7,395 bases of DNA from Pseudomonadota bacterium (lineage in GTDB: Bacteria > Pseudomonadota > Gammaproteobacteria > Xanthomonadales > Xanthomonadaceae), in the NCBI GenBank assembly GCA_025355485.1, contig JANXZP010000125.1, positions 1-7,395 of the forward strand, given 5' to 3'. Positions within the stretch are counted from its first letter, which is position 1; the number at the start of each line of letters is the position of its first letter. This document shows positions 1 to 4,533 of the stretch, in pieces. The notes beneath the pieces are model-generated. The model ran no database searches and had not been told where the DNA came from. It saw nothing but the letters and a program-made list of their open reading frames with translations. The position numbers were made by a program, and so were the translations under genes.

Positions 1-385
1 CCTCAACAAGGACCTGGGTTTCACCGCCGAGGATCGCGTCGAGAACATCCGACGCGTCGCCGAAGTCGCGCGGCTGATGACGGAAGCCGGCTTGATCGTG
101 CTGGTGTCGTTCATCTCGCCGTTCCGCGCCGAACGCCGGATGGCGCGCGAGATGTTCGCGCCCGGCGAATTCGCCGAAGTGTTCGTCGATACGCCGATCG
201 AGGTGTGCGAACAGCGCGATGCGAAAGGCCTGTACGCGAAGGCGCGCGCCGGCGAGATCCGCAACTTCACCGGCATCGACTCGCCGTACGAATTGCCGGA
301 AAACGCCGAGATCCACCTGCTCAACGTGGATGCCAGCGCCGATGCGCTGGCGCAACGGCTGGTGGATCAGATCGTCAGTCGTTAG
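1..385 (+). CDS. cysC: Adenylylsulfate (APS) kinase, C-terminal part; 5' end outside window
   Basis: APS kinase phosphorylates adenosine 5'-phosphosulfate with ATP to give PAPS, the second step of sulfate activation in the cytoplasm. Reading from base 2, 127 codons are visible before a TAG stop at 383-385. The P-loop half lies outside the window. The visible part starts with LNKDLGF, the end of the family's substrate-binding segment. It continues with DRVENIRR, then FISPFRAER (visible residues 37-45, containing the serine that is phosphorylated in the E. coli enzyme), FVDTP (61-65) and KGLYAKARAGEIRNFTGID (75-93). All are standard CysC motifs with no break. A free CysC is about 200 residues. 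In many Xanthomonadales the domain is fused behind CysN, and the missing 5' end means I cannot tell which form this is. The last 11 bases overlap the convergent gene on the minus strand. Confidence 0.95.
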   Translation, partial: LNKDLGFTAEDRVENIRRVAEVARLMTEAGLIVLVSFISPFRAERRMAREMFAPGEFAEVFVDTPIEVCEQRDAKGLYAKARAGEIRNFTGIDSPYELPENAEIHLLNVDASADALAQRLVDQIVSR

Positions 386-647
386 TCGGGTCGCGCTGAG
401 TGCGCTTCGGGCGCACCAGCGCGAACACCGTCAGCAGCACGATCGCGCCGAGCACCGAGGCGATGAAGCCGACCGGTTCGTCGGCGCTGTACCAGTGCAT
501 CCACTCGCCGGTGTATTTCGCGATCAGCGCGCCGGCGACGCCGAACAGGGTGGTCGCCAGCAGGCCCATGCGGTCGTCGCCGGGCTTGAGCGCGCGTGCG
601 ATCAGGCCGATGAAGAAACCGACGAGGATAGTGTAGAGGATAGTCAT
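375..647 (-). CDS. GlsB/YeaQ/YmgE-family small membrane protein (transglycosylase-associated family)
   Basis: This is a 90-residue inner-membrane protein with three hydrophobic segments, at about residues 3-19, 28-45 and 59-78. The glycines are spaced as in the GlsB/YeaQ/YmgE family, with GFFIGLIAR near the start and GFIASVLGAIVLL in the last segment. The short tail is basic and polar (RPKRTQRDPTND). Members are about 80-90 residues long and are linked to stress responses, but their biochemical role is not established; the 'transglycosylase-associated' name does not prove an enzyme. The ATG at 645-647 follows the upstream M20 gene by only nine bases. Its ribosome binding site (GAGG) overlaps the M20 stop codon, which points to one transcript and coupled translation. 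The 3' end overlaps the end of cysC by 11 bp on the opposite strand, and no terminator is visible between them. Confidence 0.9.
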   Translation of the reverse strand: MTILYTILVGFFIGLIARALKPGDDRMGLLATTLFGVAGALIAKYTGEWMHWYSADEPVGFIASVLGAIVLLTVFALVRPKRTQRDPTND

Positions 648-656
648 ACGCGCGCC

Positions 657-2165
657 TCAGCAGCAGCCGTGGTCGCCGAAACGACTTTCGCCGGCGGCCA
701 CGCCGACGCCGTTTGTGAGTCCCTTGACGCTCGCCGCGTGGTGTTCGGCGAGCACTCGCGCGACGCACGCGGTAACGCGCTTGCCGGTCGGGATGTGCAG
801 GAATTCGTTCGGGCCGTGCGCGTTGGAATGCGGGCCGAGCACGCCGGTGACCATGAACTGCGCGCCGGGGAATTTCTCGCCGAGCATGCCCATGAACGGA
901 ATCGTGCCGCCTTCGCCCATGTGCACCGCCGGCGCACCGAAGAAATCCTGCGAGGCGTGGTCGATCGCGTGGGTCAGCCAGTCCGACAACGGCGGCGCGT
1001 TCCAGCCGGTAGATGATTTCTCGAGCTTGAACGACACGTGCGCGCCGTTCGGCGGGTTGTCGAGCAGCAGTTTCTGCAGGATCGCGCCGGCGGTATCGCC
1101 GTCGAGCGTCGGCGGCAACCGCAGCGAAAGTTTCACCGCAGTGTACGGACGCAGCACGTTGCCCGCGTTGTCCAGCGGCGGCATTCCGTCCACGCCGGTG
1201 ACCGACAGCGCCGGTCGCCAGGTGCGGTTGAGCACGAGTTCGGTCAGATCGCCGGACATCGGCGTCATGCCGGGCAGGAACGGGAACTTGTCGTACACCG
1301 AGGTGCCCATCACCTCGGCCACCTTGCGCGCCTGCGCGAGGCGCTCGTCGGGAATCTGCACGAACAATCCTTCGGGCTTGATCTTGCCGCTGACTTCGTC
1401 TTCCAGTCGCGACAACAGTTGGCGAAGGATGCGGAAGCTCGACGGCACGATCCCCGACGCATCGCCCGAATGTACGCCTTCGCTAAGTACGTTCACGATC
1501 AGGTTGCCGCCGGCCAAGCCGCGCAGCGAGGTCGTGCACCATAGCTGGTCGTAGTTGCCGCAACCCGAATCCAGGCACACCACCAGCGACGGCTTGCCGA
1601 TCCGCGCGGCGAGGTGGTCGACGTAGTAGGGCAGGTCGTAGCTGCCGGATTCTTCGCAGGCTTCGATCAGGATCACGCAGCGCGCATGCGGAAGTTTCTG
1701 TTCCTGCAGCGCCATGATCGCGGCGAGCGAACCGAAGATCGCGTAGCCGTCGTCGGCGCCGCCACGGCCGAACAGCTTGTCGCCGCGGATCACCGGACTC
1801 CATGGGCCGAGTCCGTCGGCCCAGCCGGTCATCTCGGGTTGTTTATCGAGATGACCGTACAGCAGCACGCAATCATCGCCGCTGGCCGAACCTTCGCTCG
1901 CCGGTATGTCGAGCAGGATCAGCGGCGTGCGGCCTTCGAGGCGCACGACTTCGACATGCATGCCGGCGATGGGCTGGGCGCGTGCCCACGCTTCCATCAG
2001 TGTCACCGCGTCGTCCATGTAGCCGTGGCTGGCCCAGTTGGCATCGAACATCGGCGACTTGTTCGGGATGCGGATGTAATCGACCAACTGGGGAACGATC
2101 GTGTCGTCCCACAATTCGCCGACGAAACGATCGGTGCGCGTCTTGTCCAATCCAGTGTGATCCAT
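657..2165 (-). CDS. M20-family metallopeptidase (dipeptidase/carnosinase-like)
   Basis: This is a cytoplasmic di-zinc peptidase of 502 residues with no signal peptide, a usual length for carnosinase-type M20 dipeptidases. Metal and catalytic motifs are intact: YGHLDKQP (H105, D107), GRGGADDG (D138), EACEESGS (catalytic E171, metal E172), CLDSG (D199) and NAHGPNEFL (H450). The dimerisation or lid domain carries EGVHSGDASG (H232), the histidine that reaches into the partner active site in this group. The likely role is hydrolysis of dipeptides or other small N-acyl or peptide substrates; the exact substrate cannot be read from the sequence. The reading frame stays open upstream to 2744. I chose the ATG at 2163-2165 because AAGGA lies eight bases before it, homology begins right after it, and the extension would run antisense through comEA. 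The protein ends in an unusual HGCC. The gene leads an operon with the small GlsB-type gene. Confidence 0.93.
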   Translation of the reverse strand: MDHTGLDKTRTDRFVGELWDDTIVPQLVDYIRIPNKSPMFDANWASHGYMDDAVTLMEAWARAQPIAGMHVEVVRLEGRTPLILLDIPASEGSASGDDCVLLYGHLDKQPEMTGWADGLGPWSPVIRGDKLFGRGGADDGYAIFGSLAAIMALQEQKLPHARCVILIEACEESGSYDLPYYVDHLAARIGKPSLVVCLDSGCGNYDQLWCTTSLRGLAGGNLIVNVLSEGVHSGDASGIVPSSFRILRQLLSRLEDEVSGKIKPEGLFVQIPDERLAQARKVAEVMGTSVYDKFPFLPGMTPMSGDLTELVLNRTWRPALSVTGVDGMPPLDNAGNVLRPYTAVKLSLRLPPTLDGDTAGAILQKLLLDNPPNGAHVSFKLEKSSTGWNAPPLSDWLTHAIDHASQDFFGAPAVHMGEGGTIPFMGMLGEKFPGAQFMVTGVLGPHSNAHGPNEFLHIPTGKRVTACVARVLAEHHAASVKGLTNGVGVAAGESRFGDHGCC

Positions 2166-2171
2166 GAGGCG

Positions 2172-2178
2172 ATTCCTT
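2172..2178 (-). promoter_or_regulatory. Shine-Dalgarno site deciding the M20 peptidase start
   Basis: On the minus strand the sequence reads GCAAGGAATCGCCTC followed directly by ATG. AAGGA is about eight bases before the start codon, which supports initiation at 2165 rather than at any of the upstream in-frame codons of the long open frame. Confidence 0.7.
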
Positions 2179-2311
2179 GCGGGGACGTGCAGTTTACTCC
2201 CCTCCGCGACCGGGGTAGGAAAACTCCGACCCGACGATGCGCCACCGTCGCAGGCGCGACCGCGCGGTTCGGCGATAGGGCGCGGGACACGCACGCCGGA
2301 CACTGGCATCA

Positions 2312-2333
2312 CCGGACGCACTGAGGCGTCCGG
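2312..2333 (+). other. Hairpin in the 5' leader of the ComEA-like gene
   Basis: A perfect 8-bp stem, CCGGACGC (2312-2319) with GCGTCCGG (2326-2333), closes a six-base loop. It lies about 20 bases before the ribosome binding site of the ComEA-like gene. An upstream copy of GCCGGAC (2295-2301) could pair with GTCCGGC (2328-2334) instead, so two mutually exclusive stems are possible. The structure is seen directly; any regulatory role is inference. No T-run follows, so it is not a standard intrinsic terminator. Confidence 0.45.
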
Positions 2334-2367
2334 CAGGAACAACCCACCAGGCCAAGGAGCCGCCACC

Positions 2368-2754
2368 ATGAACAAAGTCCATTCCATCCTGCAAACCGTT
2401 GCACTGTCGTTGCTGCTGATCGGCAGCGCCCACGCGGGCAAGGCTGCGCCCGCCAACAAGGCCGCGGTCGTCGCCGCGAGTTCGACCGCCGGCCACGCCC
2501 GTTCGTCGCACAGCAAACCGATGATGAAGGTCAACATCAACTCGGCCGACGCCGGCGCGATCGAACAGGCGCTGATCAACATCGGCCCGTCCAAGGCCGC
2601 CGCGATCGTCGCGTATCGCAAGCAGCACGGCGCGTTCCGCACGCCGGACCAACTCGCCGAGGTCAAGGGCGTCGGCCTGAAGACGGTCGAGAAGAACCGC
2701 GACCGGATCGTGGTCGGCGGGATTGCCGCCGCTGCTCCGGCCACACGGCGCTGA
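2368..2754 (+). CDS. ComEA-like secreted helix-hairpin-helix protein
   Basis: This 128-residue protein is probably exported to the periplasm. Residues 1-23 form a signal peptide: K3, then a hydrophobic core, with likely cleavage after A-H-A at 21-23. An Ala/Ser/Lys-rich linker of about 30 residues follows. The ComEA-type domain then starts with VNINSADA at 55-62 and contains two helix-hairpin-helix motifs, around 70-84 (INIGPSKAAAIVAYR) and 97-112 (AEVKGVGLKTVEKNRD). These motifs bind the DNA backbone without sequence specificity. ComEA acts in uptake of transforming DNA, and stand-alone short forms like this are common in Gram-negative bacteria. No comEC or pilus gene is nearby, so a competence role is inferred from the family only. 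The ATG at 2368 has AAGGAG eight bases upstream. The frame is open further upstream, but the signal peptide and this site fix the start. A strong terminator follows the stop codon. Confidence 0.9.
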   Translation: MNKVHSILQTVALSLLLIGSAHAGKAAPANKAAVVAASSTAGHARSSHSKPMMKVNINSADAGAIEQALINIGPSKAAAIVAYRKQHGAFRTPDQLAEVKGVGLKTVEKNRDRIVVGGIAAAAPATRR

Positions 2755-2768
2755 GTTTGCGTTGGTCC

Positions 2769-2808
2769 GCCATCCGGCGCGCATGGACGCGCGTCGGGTG
2801 GCTTTTTT
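2769..2808 (+). terminator. Intrinsic (rho-independent) terminator of the ComEA-like gene
   Basis: A 14-bp stem (2769-2782 with 2789-2802), continuous with two G-T pairs, closes a six-base loop, ATGGAC. It is followed immediately by six T residues at 2803-2808. It begins 14 bases after the comEA-like stop codon and separates this gene from the HutD-like gene. Its structure is a textbook intrinsic terminator in the + direction. Confidence 0.92.
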
Positions 2809-2811
2809 GTG

Positions 2812-2838
2812 TTGAAACACAGGTAGCTCCGCTAGAAT
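2812..2838 (+). promoter_or_regulatory. Putative promoter of the HutD-like gene, possibly giving a leaderless mRNA
   Basis: TTGAAA (2812-2817) resembles a -35 box and TAGAAT (2833-2838) a -10 box, with a 15-base spacer, which is somewhat short. The -10 box ends exactly six bases before the GTG start at 2845. Transcription would then be expected to begin at or near the start codon. There is no convincing Shine-Dalgarno sequence before this GTG, which fits a leaderless message. It lies immediately after the terminator of the preceding gene, where a new promoter is needed. Confidence 0.5.
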
Positions 2839-2844
2839 GAAAAA

Positions 2845-3483
2845 GTGTCGCTACGACTGATCCCTGCCAACGAATACCGGCGCGAACGCTGGCGCAACGG
2901 ACTCGGCTGGACACGAGAAATCGCACGCGACGAAAAACGCGAATTTGAAAGTCCGCACAAGGATGTGCGGGCTCTTGCAGAGGGATGTGCATATGACTGG
3001 GACTGGCGGCTGTCTATCGCCGAAGTCGACAGCGACTGCGCGTTCTCCGCATTCCCGGGCTGCGATCGCGTGCTGATGCTGCTGTCGGGTAACGGCATGG
3101 AGCTGCGCTTCGACGACGGCACGGTCGAAACAGTCGCGCCTCCGCATGGACGGGTCGCGTTCGCCGGCGAACGCGGCGTGCAATGCCATCTGCTGGACGG
3201 ACCGACCAGCGATTTCAACGCCATCGTGCGCCGCGATCGCTGCACGATGCAGGTCTGGCACCGCCCGCTGGTCGGCTCGATGGTGTTCTTCGCTGAAGCC
3301 GGCGTGACGTGGGCGATCCACCTGATCGGCGGTCGCGCGTCGGTCAAGTCGGCAGGCGTTTCGGTCGCGTTGGATGCCGGCGATACCGCGCTGCTCGATG
3401 CAGGTGCCGACGGTGCGGCCGCGCGCAGCATCCTCGATGGCGGCGGCGATGCGATCCTGGTGCGGATTCAGCGCAGCCTCTGA
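2845..3483 (+). CDS. HutD/Ves-family cupin protein
   Basis: This 212-residue cytoplasmic protein has the HutD/Ves bicupin signature. ERWRNGLGWTREIA (residues 14-27) is followed by DWDWRLSIAEV (51-61), FSAFPGCDRVLMLLSGNGMEL (67-87), FAGE near 110, DFNAIVRRD around 127-135 and a closing DAGDTALLDA segment. HutD accompanies histidine-utilisation genes in some bacteria and Ves is a cold-linked homologue. The biochemical function is unsettled; a regulatory or ligand-binding role has been proposed. No hut genes are in the window. The start is GTG at 2845, since no ATG lies in frame after the preceding terminator. Residues about 29-49, between two core motifs that I expect to be nearly adjacent in relatives, use codons rare elsewhere here (AGT, CTT, GCA, GGA, TGT) and contain a hairpin. 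This looks like a small in-frame insertion. The gene converges on the Rieske gene with 12 bases between stop codons. Confidence 0.88.
   Translation: MSLRLIPANEYRRERWRNGLGWTREIARDEKREFESPHKDVRALAEGCAYDWDWRLSIAEVDSDCAFSAFPGCDRVLMLLSGNGMELRFDDGTVETVAPPHGRVAFAGERGVQCHLLDGPTSDFNAIVRRDRCTMQVWHRPLVGSMVFFAEAGVTWAIHLIGGRASVKSAGVSVALDAGDTALLDAGADGAAARSILDGGGDAILVRIQRSL
2946..2977. repeat. Imperfect hairpin/palindrome inside the HutD-like coding region
   Basis: The inverted repeat has arms TGAAAGTCCGCAC (2946-2958) and GTGCGGGCTCTTG (2965-2977), pairing over 13 positions with one mismatch and some G-T pairs. The core CCGCAC/GTGCGG is perfect. The loop is AAGGAT. GGATGTGC occurs at 2961-2968 and again at 2983-2990, a direct repeat 22 bases apart. 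The structure coincides with the block of atypical codons in the gene. It resembles a dispersed REP-like palindrome captured in frame, but no second full copy exists in the window, so the repeat status is inference. Confidence 0.45.
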
Positions 3484-3495
3484 GCGCAGACTGCA

Positions 3496-3819
3496 TCACC
3501 CACGGTCGTCGCACGTCCACACCGCGCCGTCCTCGACCTTGACCGGAAACTTCGGCACTGGCAGATACGCCGGCGCGCACAGCACGCGGCCATCGCGCAC
3601 GTCGAACTTCGCGCCGTGCAACGCGCATTCGATCGTCGCCTCGTCGGCATCGAAGCTGCCCGCGGACAACTCAAAGTCCTCGTGGCTGCAGCGATCCTCC
3701 AGTGCGTAGAAATCGCCGTCGTAGTTGAACACCACGATAGCCGTATCGCCGTCCCAAGCCACGGTGTGCTCGCCGGGCAGCAGTTCGGTCGTCGTGCAGA
3801 CGCGCACCCAGTTTTTCAC
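3496..3819 (-). CDS. Small Rieske [2Fe-2S] ferredoxin (non-heme oxygenase ferredoxin-type)
   Basis: This is a 107-residue soluble, single-domain Rieske protein that would carry electrons in the cytoplasm. The cluster ligands are complete: C44-S-H46 and C65-A-L-H68, with 18 residues between C46-side and C65-side motifs, followed by HGAKFDVRDGRVLCAPAY as in dioxygenase ferredoxin subunits. The length fits that group (about 100-110). No oxygenase or reductase gene is nearby, so its redox partner is unknown. The start is GTG at 3817-3819, sharing GTGA with the stop codon of the upstream GNAT gene. AAGGA lies only three bases before it, which suggests that reinitiation by ribosomes finishing the GNAT gene matters. 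The frame stays open upstream, but that region is the GNAT gene in another frame. As an Fe-S protein it may be loaded by the Suf pathway, whose sufS lies on the same strand about 3.1 kb away. Confidence 0.9.
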   Translation of the reverse strand: MKNWVRVCTTTELLPGEHTVAWDGDTAIVVFNYDGDFYALEDRCSHEDFELSAGSFDADEATIECALHGAKFDVRDGRVLCAPAYLPVPKFPVKVEDGAVWTCDDRG

Positions 3820-4364
3820 AAATCCTTTTCCAGGATCTCGAAGCGCAAGTCGTCGCGTTTCGGTATTCCAAACCGCGCATCGCCATACGGGAACGGCTTG
3901 GTGATGCCGGTGCGTCGGTAGCCGCGGCGCTCGTACCAGGCGATGAGCTCGTCGCGGATGTCGATCACGGTCATCTTCATGATTGGGAGCTTCCATTCCT
4001 CGCGCGCAATGCGTTCGGCTTCGGCCAGCACGGCCTTGCCGACGCCGCCGTTCTGCAGGTTGGGCTGCACCGAGAACATCCCGAAATAGCCCGCGCCATC
4101 CTCATCGGCGACGTGCGCGCACGCGAGCAGATCACCATCTTGTTCGGCAAGCAGGATGCGGCTGTGCGAACGTCCGATCTGGGCCAGCACATCGTCGGGA
4201 CCGGTGCGCCGGCCATCGAGGAAGTCGGCTTCGGTGGTCCATCCGGCGCGACTGGCATCGCCGCGATACGCCGATTCGACCAGGGCGACGATACTGCTGG
4301 CATCGTCGGGCGTGGCGGCACGGAAGGTTAGCTGGATGGATGTGGGCGCAGGCGTCGTCGTCAT
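3816..4364 (-). CDS. GNAT-family N-acetyltransferase
   Basis: This 182-residue acetyl-CoA-dependent acyltransferase has a single GNAT domain. Visible features are the N-terminal strand QLTFRAATPDDA (11-22), the core strand AGYFGMFSVQP (91-101), the acetyl-CoA pyrophosphate-binding motif QNGGVG (104-109, fitting Q/R-x-x-G-x-G), and the late WYERRGYRRTG (143-153) typical of motif B. The acceptor substrate cannot be inferred. The start is ATG at 4362-4364. An open extension to 4415 exists but has no family resemblance. No Shine-Dalgarno site precedes the ATG; a TATCAT box ends six bases before it, so the mRNA could be leaderless. The stop overlaps the GTG of the Rieske gene by four bases, so the two are almost surely one operon. 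It is divergent from the M13 peptidase gene. Confidence 0.9.
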   Translation of the reverse strand: MTTTPAPTSIQLTFRAATPDDASSIVALVESAYRGDASRAGWTTEADFLDGRRTGPDDVLAQIGRSHSRILLAEQDGDLLACAHVADEDGAGYFGMFSVQPNLQNGGVGKAVLAEAERIAREEWKLPIMKMTVIDIRDELIAWYERRGYRRTGITKPFPYGDARFGIPKRDDLRFEILEKDL

Positions 4365-4374
4365 GCGCGCATGA
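4361..4374. other. Perfect 14-bp palindrome over the GNAT start codon
   Basis: TCATGCGCGCATGA reads the same on both strands and spans the GNAT start codon and part of the -10-like box. It could be an operator for a dimeric regulator, or it could be chance in GC-rich DNA. No second copy was noticed in the window. Confidence 0.3.
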
Positions 4375-4376
4375 TA
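4371..4376 (-). promoter_or_regulatory. Putative -10 box of the GNAT-Rieske operon, possible leaderless transcript
   Basis: On the minus strand TATCAT (five of six matches to TATAAT) is followed by GCGCGC and then the ATG. The six-base gap would place the transcription start at or within a base or two of the start codon. A good -35 box is not visible at the right distance; TTGGCG further upstream is too far for this hexamer, though it sits 17 bases from the weaker overlapping CATTAT. Confidence 0.4.
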
Positions 4377-4521
4377 ATGCCCGCAGCGCACGGATGCGCC
4401 AACAAGTATCGCCATCGGTCTTGCTCCATATGACCTTCGACACTATCGGAGACCTTGCCGTGCTATCCAGACTCGACCGTTGTATTCGATCCGGTTCTCG
4501 GCGCAGCCGCGCCCTCACATC

Positions 4522-4525
4522 AAGG
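4522..4525 (+). promoter_or_regulatory. Ribosome binding site deciding the M13 peptidase start
   Basis: AAGG lies eight bases before the ATG at 4534. It supports this start over an in-frame ATG at 4480, which would put 18 polar residues in front of the signal peptide. I see no convincing -35/-10 pair in 4365-4533 for the + direction. Confidence 0.6.
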
Positions 4526-4533
4526 CGAACCCC

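Noticed and set aside
219..1016. 265-codon + strand frame across the cysC end, GlsB-type gene and M20 C-terminus
   Set aside because: It crosses three better supported genes in other frames or on the other strand, and its product is a low-complexity Arg/Ala/Glu mix.
2166..2744. Open upstream extension of the M20 peptidase reading frame (193 further codons)
   Set aside because: It runs antisense through the ComEA-like gene, has no family resemblance, and a good ribosome binding site marks the ATG at 2165. It is a by-product of GC-rich codon bias.
2837..2860. ATG starting a seven-codon frame just before the HutD-like GTG
   Set aside because: It is out of frame with hutD and stops at once. It overlaps the -10-like box and has no ribosome site, so it is probably not translated.
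3820..3996. N-terminal extension of the Rieske protein
   Set aside because: The extra residues are the GNAT gene read in another frame, and the Rieske domain needs nothing before the GTG at 3819.
4365..4533. Promoter for the M13 peptidase in the divergent intergenic region
   Set aside because: Candidates such as TTGCTC (4421-4426) with TATCGG (4444-4449), or TTGCCG (4455-4460), match poorly in one box or in spacing, so I do not call one.
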